DNA of 64,000 bases, from NCBI RefSeq assembly GCF_013003965.1, contig NZ_CP053069.1:3565419-3629418 (forward strand), written 5' to 3'. This DNA is from Usitatibacter rugosus. GTDB lineage: Bacteria; Pseudomonadota; Gammaproteobacteria; Burkholderiales; Usitatibacteraceae. Every line of letters starts with the position of its first letter. The first letter of the stretch is position 1. The position numbers were made by a program, and so were the translations under genes. Shown piece by piece: positions 22,282 through 32,529 of the stretch. Below the pieces are notes generated by a model, which was given only the letters and a program-made list of their open reading frames with translations, was not told where the DNA came from and ran no database searches.

Positions 22282-23118
22282 TTACAGGGAACGCTCGGCG
22301 AGGCCGCGTTGTTTGACCAGGAAGTCGATCTCTTTCAACACGGACAGGAGCTCGCGCATCTTCGGCAGCGGCCAAGCATTGGGGCCATCGGAAAGCGCCT
22401 TCGAGGGATCCGGGTGCGTTTCCATGAAGACGCCGGCGACACCGGTCGCGATGGCGGCACGCGCCAGCACCGGGACGAACTCACGCTGGCCCCCGGACGT
22501 CGTGCCCTGGCCGCCGGGTAGCTGCACCGAATGCGTGGCATCGAAGACGACGGGGCAACCGGTTTCGCGCATGATCGCGAGCGAGCGCATGTCGGAGACC
22601 AGGTTGTTGTAGCCGAACGAAGCGCCGCGCTCGCAGACCATGATGGTGTCCGAGCCGCTCGCCTCGCGCGCCTTGTCGACGACGTTCTTCATGTCGCCGG
22701 GCGCCAGGAACTGGCCCTTCTTGATGTTCACGGGCTTGCCGGAACGCGCGACGGCATGGATGAAATCAGTCTGGCGGCAGAGGAACGCGGGCGTCTGCAG
22801 CACGTCGACGATCTTCGCGACCATCGGCACTTCGGCTTCGGTGTGCACGTCCGTGAGGATCGGAACGCCGAGGTCCTTCTTCACCTTGGCGAGGATCTCG
22901 AGGCCCTTCTCCATCCCCGGGCCGCGGAACGACTTGCCCGAGCTGCGGTTGGCCTTGTCGTAGCTGCTCTTGAAGATGAACGGGATGCCCAGCTCCTTCG
23001 TCATCTCCTGGAGCTTGCCCGCGGTATCCATCTGGAGCTGCTCGCTCTCGACCACGCACGGGCCCGCGATGAGAAAGAACGGCTTCTCGAGTCCGACTTC
23101 GAATCCACACAGTTTCAT
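22282..23118 (-). CDS. kdsA: 3-deoxy-8-phosphooctulonate synthase
   Basis: A 278-residue cytoplasmic enzyme condensing arabinose 5-phosphate with PEP to Kdo-8-phosphate, the first committed step of Kdo for lipopolysaccharide. Signatures are [62 protein letters not shown] and [16 protein letters not shown]. The N-terminal IAGPCVVES carries the cysteine found in the metal-dependent class, where the E. coli type has asparagine. It lies downstream of pyrG on the same strand, the usual betaproteobacterial order, but eno does not follow; a ketopantoate reductase homologue does. Confidence 0.96.
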   Translation of the reverse strand: MKLCGFEVGLEKPFFLIAGPCVVESEQLQMDTAGKLQEMTKELGIPFIFKSSYDKANRSSGKSFRGPGMEKGLEILAKVKKDLGVPILTDVHTEAEVPMVAKIVDVLQTPAFLCRQTDFIHAVARSGKPVNIKKGQFLAPGDMKNVVDKAREASGSDTIMVCERGASFGYNNLVSDMRSLAIMRETGCPVVFDATHSVQLPGGQGTTSGGQREFVPVLARAAIATGVAGVFMETHPDPSKALSDGPNAWPLPKMRELLSVLKEIDFLVKQRGLAERSL

Positions 23119-23138
23119 GATTCACACCGGAAGTATTC

Positions 23139-23194
23139 GTCGCCCCCGCGTAGGCGGGGGCCCAGGCTGGATCCCCGCCTGCGCGGGGATGACG
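23139..23194. repeat. REP-like double hairpin, copy 4
   Basis: Diverged member of the family (CCCCCGCGTAGGCGGGGG then ATCCCCGCCTGCGCGGGGAT), in the gap between pyrG and kdsA. Confidence 0.85.
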
Positions 23195-23211
23195 TGATTA
23201 GGGAACGACGA

Positions 23212-24945
<1,734 letters not shown>

Positions 24946-25767
24946 TCATTCAAACCACATTGCAGCGGCAGCACGCGACATCGCCGCGCCGTCGTGGGCC
25001 ACGCCCGGCACCGTGACGCGCTTCCAGCGGAACTCCAGGCCCAGCCGGGCGGCCTCGCGCTGGGCGAAATCGTGGAAGTAGCCGGAACGGGCATACCTCG
25101 TAGGGCCTTGCGCCAACGCCTTGGGATCGCGCGGCAGGTTGGCATCGTTCACGTCGACGTCCCGGTCGCCCGCCAGGATCACCATCGGGTAGGCGAACCA
25201 GCGCGCGAGGTCGGGCGATCCCAAGCCCAGGCCGCCCAAACCCTCAGGGAAGGGGCGATCGAGCGTCGGCAGCGTGTACCAGCCGGAGTTGGCCGGGGCC
25301 ACCGCTTCGAAGGCGTCGTGCGGCTCGACCGCCATCAGCCGGTGGACGAACTGCCCGCCCGCCGAATGGCCGAAGAGCCTCACCTTCGGGCGGCGCGTCA
25401 CGCCCGCGGCCCGCAATGCCCCGATCACGCGCACGGGAATTCCGTAGAGCCACTGCTCGCGCGCCCGGATCGCCCCGCCCTCGCCCACCACGAGCCCGTT
25501 GTTGTAGCTTTCCGGCCCCGGAAAGGCCTCCGCGGGGAAGGTCGGCGCCACGATCAGCAGGCGGTGTCGCTCCGCGGCGTCGATCCAGAAGTCGCGGTAG
25601 TCGTCGCCGTTGCGGTTGATGCCGTGCTGCACCAGCACGACCGGATCGTCCGGCCCGTGGGACGCGGGCCGATAGGTGTGGATGACGAGCGGCCGGGTGG
25701 GCTGGGCGTCGTCGAGGAAGGGGAGCGCGTCGCGGCCGCGAGCGGGATCGAGCGTAGCGGTAGTCAT
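24946..25767 (-). CDS. alpha/beta hydrolase (esterase/poly(hydroxyalkanoate) depolymerase-like)
   Basis: A 273-residue hydrolase fold protein. The oxyanion region is VLVQHGINRNGDDYRDFW, the nucleophile elbow GHSAGG (Ser) sits near residue 140 in VRLFGHSAGGQFVHRLM, the acid is probably Asp in LAGDRDVDVND, and the base His is in PGVAHDGAAM. No signal peptide. Substrate unknown. It is divergent from mtnA with only 38 bases between the two starts, so their promoters must overlap each other's coding ends. Confidence 0.85.
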   Translation of the reverse strand: MTTATLDPARGRDALPFLDDAQPTRPLVIHTYRPASHGPDDPVVLVQHGINRNGDDYRDFWIDAAERHRLLIVAPTFPAEAFPGPESYNNGLVVGEGGAIRAREQWLYGIPVRVIGALRAAGVTRRPKVRLFGHSAGGQFVHRLMAVEPHDAFEAVAPANSGWYTLPTLDRPFPEGLGGLGLGSPDLARWFAYPMVILAGDRDVDVNDANLPRDPKALAQGPTRYARSGYFHDFAQREAARLGLEFRWKRVTVPGVAHDGAAMSRAAAAMWFE

Positions 25768-25805
25768 CGGTCGGAGAAGCCTTTGTTCCGTGCAACAATT
25801 AAGTC

Positions 25806-26912
25806 ATGAAAGTCGGTGACCGTCATTTTCGCAGCCTCTGGGCCGATGCGCCGCGCGCCCGCGTGCACATCATCGACCAGACGCGGCTGCCCTACGCGTT
25901 CGAGACCCGGGCGCTCTCGACCCTGGAAGAGACCGCCGAGGCGATCCGCGCCATGCGCGTGCGCGGCGCCCCGCTGATCGGCGTGGCCGCGGCCTTCGGC
26001 GTGGCGCTCGCCCTCGAGCGCGACAACTCCGACGCGGGTCTGAAGCGCGCCGTGGCCACGCTGAAGGCCACGCGCCCCACCGCCGTGAACCTCGCCTGGG
26101 CCCTGGGCCGCGTGGAGCAGAAGCTCCTGGCGTTGAAGCCCCTCAAGCGAACCGAAGCCGCGTGGACGGAAGCGCAGGCCATCGCCGACGAGGACGTCGC
26201 GCTGAACGAGGCGATCGGCAGGCACGGCGCCAAGCTGATCGAGAAGCTGTACCTCAAACTGAAGCGCCCGGTGAACGTGCTCACGCACTGCAACGCCGGG
26301 TGGATCGCGACCGTCGACTGGGGCACGGTCACTGCACCTCTCTATATGGCCCACGACCAGAAAGTCCCCGTGCACGTCTGGGTCGACGAGACGCGGCCGC
26401 GCAACCAGGGCCTGCTCACCGCCTGGGAGCTCGCGAGCCACGGGGTGCCGCACACGCTCATCACCGACAACGCCGGCGGCCACCTCATGCAGCGCGGCCA
26501 GGTCGACCTCGTGCTGGTCGGTGCGGACCGCGTCACGCGCCACGGCGACGTCTGCAACAAGATCGGCACGTATCTCAAGGCGCTCGCCGCGCAGGCCAAC
26601 GGCATCCCGTTCTACGCCTGCGTGCCCACGCCCACGATCGACTGGTCGATCACCGACGCGTTGGCGCAGATCCCCATCGAGGAGCGCGCGCCCGAGGAAG
26701 TGCGCATCGTCCGCGGCCTGGACGTGCACGGCGTTCCTTCGGAGGTCGCCATCGCCTCGCCCGCGACGCCGGTGGCCAATCCCGCCTTCGACGTGACGCC
26801 GGCCGAGTTCGTGACCGGCCTCATCACCGAGAAGGGCGTCTTCAAGGCCAGCGAGCGGGATCTCATCGTCCTCTGGCCCAAGAGCCACCGCGACCAGGCG
26901 TACCTGACGTGA
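25806..26912 (+). CDS. mtnA: S-methyl-5-thioribose-1-phosphate isomerase
   Basis: A 368-residue aldose-ketose isomerase of the methionine salvage pathway, converting 5-methylthioribose 1-phosphate to 5-methylthioribulose 1-phosphate. Visible signatures are MRVRGAPLIGVAAAFGVALA, the catalytic cysteine in LTHCNAG, TPLxxA-like TAPLYMAH, and the catalytic aspartate in LVGADRVTRHGDVCNKIGTY, followed by PFYACVPTPTID. Other mtn genes are not present here. Its stop overlaps the opgG start (GTGA). Confidence 0.95.
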   Translation: MKVGDRHFRSLWADAPRARVHIIDQTRLPYAFETRALSTLEETAEAIRAMRVRGAPLIGVAAAFGVALALERDNSDAGLKRAVATLKATRPTAVNLAWALGRVEQKLLALKPLKRTEAAWTEAQAIADEDVALNEAIGRHGAKLIEKLYLKLKRPVNVLTHCNAGWIATVDWGTVTAPLYMAHDQKVPVHVWVDETRPRNQGLLTAWELASHGVPHTLITDNAGGHLMQRGQVDLVLVGADRVTRHGDVCNKIGTYLKALAAQANGIPFYACVPTPTIDWSITDALAQIPIEERAPEEVRIVRGLDVHGVPSEVAIASPATPVANPAFDVTPAEFVTGLITEKGVFKASERDLIVLWPKSHRDQAYLT

Positions 26913-28411
26913 GGGCCGTGCGTTGGATCGCCGCGGCCTTGCTGGCCGCGCCCCTTGCAGTGCTCGCCTTCGGATTCGAGGACGTCGACCGCCGCGCCGC
27001 CGAGCTCGCGAAGAAATCCTACGAGCCGTACAAGAACGACCTCCCGTCGGCGCTCCGCAACCTCACGTACGACCAGTACCGCGACATCCGCTTCAACAAC
27101 GAGAAGGCCCTCTGGCGCGCGGAGAAGCTGCCGTTCGAGGTGGCGTTCTTCCATCGCGGCGGGCAGTTCATGGAGCCGGTGCGGCTGTACGAGATCTCCA
27201 ACGGTGGAGCGCCGCGCGAGATCGTCTACACGGGCGAGCGTTTCGACTACGGCAAGAATGCGATCGACCGCTCGAAGATCGGCAACATCGGCTTCGCGGG
27301 CTTTCGCGTGCACTTCAACGTGAACACGCCCAAGTACAAGGACGAGGTGCTGGTGTTCCTCGGCGCCAGCTACTTCCGCGCGCTGGGCAAGGGGCAGCTC
27401 TACGGGCTTTCCGCTCGCGGCCTCGCGGTCGACACGGCGCTCGCCTCGGGCGAGGAGTTCCCGCGCTTCACCGAGTTCTGGCTCGAGCGGCCGGAGCCGG
27501 GAGCGAAGGAGCTGGTGTTCTACGGGCTGCTGGACTCGAAGAGCGTCGCCGGAGCCTATCGCTTCACGCTCAAGCCGGGCGTGGACACGGCGATGAACGT
27601 GAAGGCCCGGCTGCACCCGCGTCGCAATGTCGCCAAGCTCGGGATCGCCCCGCTCACCAGCATGTACCTCTTCGGCGAGAACCAGCGGCTCGCCACGGAG
27701 GACTTCCGGCCCGAGGTGCACGACTCCGACGGGCTTTCGATCCAGCTCGGCACCGGCGAGTGGGTGTGGCGGCCGCTCGTGAATCCTCAGCGCCTGCTGG
27801 TCACGTCCTTCAGCGCGACCAATCCGCTGGGCTTCGGCGTGCAGCAGCGCGACCGCAACTTCGCCAACTACGAGGATCTGGAGTCGCGCTACGAGCTGCG
27901 GCCCAGCGCCTGGATCAAGCCGCTGAAGCCCTTCGGGCCGGGCCGCGTGGAGCTGGTGCAGATCCCCGCGCCGTACGAGACCAACGACAACATCGTCGCC
28001 TACTGGATTCCCCGCGAGCCGACGATCGCCGGCAGGAGCGCCGAGTTCGAGTACCAGATCCTCTGGCAAAAGGACGCGCCGACGCGCCCGCCATCCTCGT
28101 GGGTGGCGCAGACGCGGCGCGGCCCCGGTTTCGTGCGTCGCTCCGAGGCGACGCTCGACTTCCACATCGACTTCGAGGGCCCGGCCCTGAAGAAACCCAC
28201 GGACAAGACGAAGGTCGAAGCGGTGTTCACCGCCGACGCCAACGGCGAGATCGTGGAGCAGACGACGCAGCGCAATCCCGTGATCGAAGGCATTCGCGTT
28301 TCGCTGCGGGTGAAGCGGCTCGATGCGAGCAAGCCCGTCGAGCTTCGCGGCTTCCTGCGCGACGGTGAATCGCACTCCGAAACCTGGAGCTACATCGTTC
28401 CCCCGGAATGA
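26909..28411 (+). CDS. opgG: periplasmic glucans biosynthesis protein OpgG
   Basis: A 500-residue periplasmic protein required for building the branched beta-glucan backbone of osmoregulated periplasmic glucans. It has a Sec signal (AVRWIAAALLAAPLAVLAFG). The family core includes LTYDQYRDIRFNNEKALWR, FHRGGQF, GFRVHFNVNTP, FLGASYFRALGKGQLYGLSARGLA, GLLDSKSVAGAYRF, APLTSMYLFGENQR, EVHDSDGLSI and GFGVQQRDRNFANYEDLE. The start is the GTG at 26909 overlapping the mtnA stop; a second GTG at 26918 is possible. It overlaps opgH by 4 bases, the usual opgGH arrangement. Confidence 0.95.
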   Translation: MRAVRWIAAALLAAPLAVLAFGFEDVDRRAAELAKKSYEPYKNDLPSALRNLTYDQYRDIRFNNEKALWRAEKLPFEVAFFHRGGQFMEPVRLYEISNGGAPREIVYTGERFDYGKNAIDRSKIGNIGFAGFRVHFNVNTPKYKDEVLVFLGASYFRALGKGQLYGLSARGLAVDTALASGEEFPRFTEFWLERPEPGAKELVFYGLLDSKSVAGAYRFTLKPGVDTAMNVKARLHPRRNVAKLGIAPLTSMYLFGENQRLATEDFRPEVHDSDGLSIQLGTGEWVWRPLVNPQRLLVTSFSATNPLGFGVQQRDRNFANYEDLESRYELRPSAWIKPLKPFGPGRVELVQIPAPYETNDNIVAYWIPREPTIAGRSAEFEYQILWQKDAPTRPPSSWVAQTRRGPGFVRRSEATLDFHIDFEGPALKKPTDKTKVEAVFTADANGEIVEQTTQRNPVIEGIRVSLRVKRLDASKPVELRGFLRDGESHSETWSYIVPPE

Positions 28412-30777
28412 GCGACGTCTCCGATGTCGTCGAGGCCTACCTCGAACGACTGCCGCTCGATGACCCCCGCCGCGCGCAGTTGCGCGCCGCGGCTGACAGC
28501 GCACTCGACGCCCAGGGTGGGATGGCCGCGTTGCACGCGGCGCTCGCGGGCCGGGACAAGCCTTCGGAGCATCCGGCGTTCGACTCGGTCGCCGCACGCC
28601 TGGCCCTCGCGCTGAACGGCGAGGCAAACCTGCGCCCCGCGCTCGCGGCCACCGACGTGCAGGGCCATCCCCGGCTGGTGACCACCCCGCCTTTCAACCG
28701 CTCCTCGATGGCGCCCCGCCGGTGGCTGCGCAATCCCTTCTCGCGCACCCCGCAACCGGGCGAAGGCCCTTTCCGCCCGCGCGTCGGGCGTGCGACGTGG
28801 GGCATGACCGCCGCCATGCGCCGCGCGCTGCTCCTGGTCCTCGTGATCGGCCAGACGGTGATCGCCACGATGGCGATGACCGAGATCCTTCCGTACAAGG
28901 GCACGCGGCCGCTGGAGATCGCGATCCTCGTCGTGTTCGCGATCCTCTTCGCGTGGATATCCTCGGGCTTCTGGACCGCGCTCGCGGGCTTCTTCCTCCT
29001 CTTGCGCGGCACGGACGGCCACGCGATCGACCAGCGCGGCGAGTTGCCCGAGCTCGGCGACGACGCCCGCACGGCCATCGTCATGCCGATCTGCAACGAG
29101 GATGTCGGCCGCGTCTTCGGCGGGTTGCAGGCGACGTGCGAATCCCTGGTGCGCACCGGCCGCGCGAAGCACTTCGACGTCTTCGTGCTCTCCGACACCG
29201 GCGATCCCGACACGCGCGTCGCCGAGCTCGACGCCTGGCTCGACCTGCGGCGCACGCTGGGCGAGGACGTGCGCGTGTACTACCGCTGGCGCCAGCACCA
29301 CATCAAGCGCAAGAGCGGCAACGTCGCCGACTTCTGCCGCCGCTGGGGCCGCGACTACCGCTACATGGTCGTCATGGACGCCGACAGCGTGATGACCGGC
29401 GGCTGCCTCGTGCGCCTGGCACAACTGATGGAGGCGAACCCCGGCGCGGGCATCATCCAGACAGCGCCGCGCGCCTTCGGGCGCGAGACGCTCTTCGCGC
29501 GCATCCAGCAGTTCGCCACCGCGGCCTACGCGCCGCTCTTCACCGCGGGCCTGCACTTCTGGCAGCTCGGCGAATCGCACTACTGGGGGCACAACGCGAT
29601 CCTGCGCGTGGAGCCGTTCATGCAGCACTGTGCGCTGGGGCGCCTGCCTGGAAGCGGCGCGCTCTCCGGGGAGATCCTCTCGCACGATTTCGTCGAGGCC
29701 GCGCTGATGCGCCGCGCTGGCTGGGGCGTGTGGATCGCCTACGACCTGCTCGGCAGCTACGAGGAAGTGCCGCCCAACCTGATCGACGAGCTGAACCGCG
29801 ACCGGCGCTGGTGCCTCGGCAACCTGATGAACTTCCGCCTCTTCCGGCTGGAAGGACTGCACCCCGCGCACCGCGCCGTGTTCCTGATCGGCGTGATGTC
29901 GTACATCTCGGCTCCCCTGTGGTTCCTGGCCCTCGTGCTCGGCACCGGCCTGCTCGCCCAGCACACGCTCACCGTGCCGCCCTACTTCACGCAGGAATGG
30001 CAGCTCTTCCCGCGGTGGCCCGAATGGCATCCGGAATGGGCGATGGCGCTCTTCGGCAGCACGGCGCTGGTGCTCTTCCTGCCCAAGGTGCTCGCGACGG
30101 TGCTCATCTGGCTGCGCGGCGCCCGCGCCTTCGGCCGCGGGTTGCGGCTCGCGATCAGCGTCGTGATCGAGACCGTGTTCTCGGCGCTCTTCGCGCCGAT
30201 CCGCATGCTCTTCCACACGCAGTTCGTGGTCGCCGGCCTCATGGGCATCACCGTGCGCTGGAAGTCGCCGCCGCGCGCGGATTCGCAGACGCCGTGGACC
30301 CAGGCCATCGTCCGCCACGGCGTCCACACGCTGATCGGCATCGCGTGGACCGCGCTCGTCTGGTGGCTCGATCCGCGCGTGTTGCCCTGGGTGCTTCCGG
30401 TGGCCGGTGCACTGGTGCTCTCCATCCCGTTGTCGGTGCTCTCCAGCCGCGTGGATCTCGGGCGCGTCACGCGCGAGGCCGGGCTCTTCGTGACGCCGGA
30501 AGAGATCCTGCCGCCGGAGGAGATCCGCAGGACGAAGGAGCTGGACCAGGGCTCGAAGATTCCGCCCAGCCTCGAGGATGCCGTGAGCGATCCGGCGCTG
30601 AACGCCCTGGCGACGGCGCTGGGCACTCCGCGCGCTCAGAACCCGGCGCGCGTGGAGCTCATCGAGAAGGTACGGCGGGGAGGCCTGGTCGCGCTGGATC
30701 GTGACGAGCGCACGCGCCTCCTGAACGATCCGATCGCGCTATCGGAGCTCCATCTGGAGGCCTGGCTCGCGCCTTAG
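28408..30777 (+). CDS. opgH: glucans biosynthesis glucosyltransferase OpgH
   Basis: A 789-residue inner-membrane family 2 glycosyltransferase that polymerises glucose from UDP-glucose for periplasmic glucans. Membrane segments near residues 135-200 flank the start of the catalytic domain (TAIVMPICNEDVGRVF). Catalytic motifs are VMDADSVMTGG (D-x-D), HDFVEAALMRRAGW and RRWCLGNLMN (the R-W pair of processive enzymes). Further membrane helices run from about 490 to 680. The N-terminal cytoplasmic tail has the PPFNRSSMAPRRWLRNPF motif typical of OpgH. Length is somewhat shorter than the E. coli protein. Confidence 0.96.
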   Translation: MSDVSDVVEAYLERLPLDDPRRAQLRAAADSALDAQGGMAALHAALAGRDKPSEHPAFDSVAARLALALNGEANLRPALAATDVQGHPRLVTTPPFNRSSMAPRRWLRNPFSRTPQPGEGPFRPRVGRATWGMTAAMRRALLLVLVIGQTVIATMAMTEILPYKGTRPLEIAILVVFAILFAWISSGFWTALAGFFLLLRGTDGHAIDQRGELPELGDDARTAIVMPICNEDVGRVFGGLQATCESLVRTGRAKHFDVFVLSDTGDPDTRVAELDAWLDLRRTLGEDVRVYYRWRQHHIKRKSGNVADFCRRWGRDYRYMVVMDADSVMTGGCLVRLAQLMEANPGAGIIQTAPRAFGRETLFARIQQFATAAYAPLFTAGLHFWQLGESHYWGHNAILRVEPFMQHCALGRLPGSGALSGEILSHDFVEAALMRRAGWGVWIAYDLLGSYEEVPPNLIDELNRDRRWCLGNLMNFRLFRLEGLHPAHRAVFLIGVMSYISAPLWFLALVLGTGLLAQHTLTVPPYFTQEWQLFPRWPEWHPEWAMALFGSTALVLFLPKVLATVLIWLRGARAFGRGLRLAISVVIETVFSALFAPIRMLFHTQFVVAGLMGITVRWKSPPRADSQTPWTQAIVRHGVHTLIGIAWTALVWWLDPRVLPWVLPVAGALVLSIPLSVLSSRVDLGRVTREAGLFVTPEEILPPEEIRRTKELDQGSKIPPSLEDAVSDPALNALATALGTPRAQNPARVELIEKVRRGGLVALDRDERTRLLNDPIALSELHLEAWLAP

Positions 30778-30804
30778 CTCCCGTTCGACGGGCGCGAGGT
30801 GCGG

Positions 30805-31296
30805 TTACGGCGCAGTGAGCGCGGCGTGGATGTCGCCGATGATCCGCTCGAAGCCCTTCTCGCTATAACCCTTGTGCATCGCGACGATCGTTCCCTTGCG
30901 GTCGATCACGAAGAGGTGCGGGATCGCCGTCACGCCATAGAGGGATTGCGTCGCCTTGTTGGCGTCGTGCGCGATGGTGATCTCCGTCTTCGGGATCTGG
31001 CGCATGGCGAGCTTGTACTCGTCGCGCGTCTCGATGTTGAGCGAGACGACTTCGAGCTTGTCCTTGCCGACGACGCGCTGCAGACCTTCCAGCATCGGCA
31101 TCTCGGCGCGGCAGGGCGCGCACCACGACGCCCAGAACGTCACGACGAGGACCTTGCCCGCGTACTGGGTGGTGACGAGCGAGTCGCCGTAGCGGCTGAG
31201 GCCGAGACGTTCCGGTGCCTTGTCGCCGATCTGCGGTGCGGCCGCGAACGCAACGTTCGCCGAAAGGGCCAGGAGGAGAACCACGAATCGAAGCAT
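30805..31296 (-). CDS. TlpA/ResA-type thioredoxin-like protein
   Basis: A 163-residue exported thiol-disulfide protein. A signal peptide (MLRFVVLLLALSANVAFA) is followed by an AhpC/TSA-Redoxin fold with the active site WASWCAPC (Cys59, Cys62), the cis-proline loop AIPHLFVID, and a terminal helix. Such proteins reduce periplasmic disulfides, for example in cytochrome maturation or envelope repair. It is downstream of and 8 bases from the C45 acyltransferase-like gene on the same strand, so they are probably cotranscribed. Confidence 0.9.
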   Translation of the reverse strand: MLRFVVLLLALSANVAFAAAPQIGDKAPERLGLSRYGDSLVTTQYAGKVLVVTFWASWCAPCRAEMPMLEGLQRVVGKDKLEVVSLNIETRDEYKLAMRQIPKTEITIAHDANKATQSLYGVTAIPHLFVIDRKGTIVAMHKGYSEKGFERIIGDIHAALTAP

Positions 31297-31304
31297 GGCC
31301 GGCC

Positions 31305-32447
31305 TCACGCGGCGAGCTGCGTGACGGGACGCGCTTCCGTCTCCGCGGCGACGGAGTATTCCGCGAAGTCGATCCGCTCGTAGGGCTTGCGGGCGAGCCA
31401 CATCTTGCCCAGCTTCGCGTCGATGACGGTCATGCACACCGTGGCGGAGATCGCGTCGAACACGGCGGGCTTCGGCGAGCGCAGGACGCTGTCGGGAAAG
31501 CCGTAGCGGTCGGAGAGTGCCTCGACCATGTCCTTGTATTCGATGCGGCCGCGCTTGGGTGCCAGGCTGTCGCGCACGCGGCTCCAGCGGTAGAGGGTGT
31601 CGGGCGCCTTGGCGAAATACGTGTCGACGATGCGGGCGCGCGCCGAGGGCGTGAGGAAGTTGTTCGAGTGCGGAAGCAGCCCGTCCTCGGCCTGGAGCCA
31701 GAACACCTCGTCGGGCACGCACTCGAGATCCATCGCCTCGCCGTCGGCGTGCGACAGCATGATGTTGTTGGAGCACGCGCGCTTCGTCTCGGCGAAGACC
31801 TTGATCGCCTGCGCGAGGTTGGGCTTCTCGAGCGCCTTGCGACGCAGGATGCCGAGCGGCAGACCGGAATGCTCGAAGTCCAGGTTGCACGCCATGAAAT
31901 TCGCGGTGAGTGCGAGGCCCTTCGAGTTGAAGCCGTGGCGCGCGAGGCCGCCGGCCTCGACGAGCGTGAGGATGTCGGGGTTCTTCGTCCCGCGCACGCG
32001 CAGCACGATGGACGAGTCCGCCGCTTCCTCGCGCCAATCCCAGTTGTGCGCGTGGATGAGGCGCCCGCTCGCCGTGACCGACGGCATGGCGACGACCCCC
32101 GTGCAGCCGTCCTTCATGGCGACATGCGCTTCCTTCACCTGCGGGACGCCGAACATCATCTCGGTGCGGCAGTTCACCGTGACCACGGATTCCAGCGACA
32201 CGCCCGCGCCATCCGCGATGCCCTGCATTTCCTCGACGTAGTCCGGGTCGAAGCCGCCGATGACGGGGACGAACTGGCGCGCGAGGATATCCTGCGTCGC
32301 GGCGTCGACCTTGCGGCGCGCCAGCTCGCGGCGGTAGAGATCGACGCTGCGGGCCACGCGCTCCGGGACGGCGCGGCCGTGCTGAAGCCCGCGCTCGCGC
32401 GGGGTTCCGGTGACGTCGACCAGCGGGAAATACTCGGGTGCGGACAT
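31305..32447 (-). CDS. C45-family peptidase / acyl-CoA:6-aminopenicillanate acyltransferase-like protein
   Basis: A 380-residue Ntn-hydrolase-fold protein. The conserved N-terminal segment is VDVTGTPRERGLQHG. A nucleophile cysteine (Cys115) sits in KDGCTGVVAM, followed by the HAHNWDW motif and FNSKGLALTANFM. In the family the precursor is cleaved just before the cysteine to free its N-terminus; here that would leave a 114-residue pro-part. Members hydrolyse or exchange amide bonds; the physiological substrate is unknown. The start at 32447 is chosen because it opens MSAPEYFPLVDVTGTP; the longer frame overlaps the divergent aldehyde dehydrogenase leader. Confidence 0.88.
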   Translation of the reverse strand: MSAPEYFPLVDVTGTPRERGLQHGRAVPERVARSVDLYRRELARRKVDAATQDILARQFVPVIGGFDPDYVEEMQGIADGAGVSLESVVTVNCRTEMMFGVPQVKEAHVAMKDGCTGVVAMPSVTASGRLIHAHNWDWREEAADSSIVLRVRGTKNPDILTLVEAGGLARHGFNSKGLALTANFMACNLDFEHSGLPLGILRRKALEKPNLAQAIKVFAETKRACSNNIMLSHADGEAMDLECVPDEVFWLQAEDGLLPHSNNFLTPSARARIVDTYFAKAPDTLYRWSRVRDSLAPKRGRIEYKDMVEALSDRYGFPDSVLRSPKPAVFDAISATVCMTVIDAKLGKMWLARKPYERIDFAEYSVAAETEARPVTQLAA

Positions 32448-32529
32448 GGCGTTCCTTCGGGTGGAATCGAGGGGGGCTCGCGCTACAATCTTCCCATACC
32501 CGCCGACGTCTTTCCCAGAGGTCACCCCC

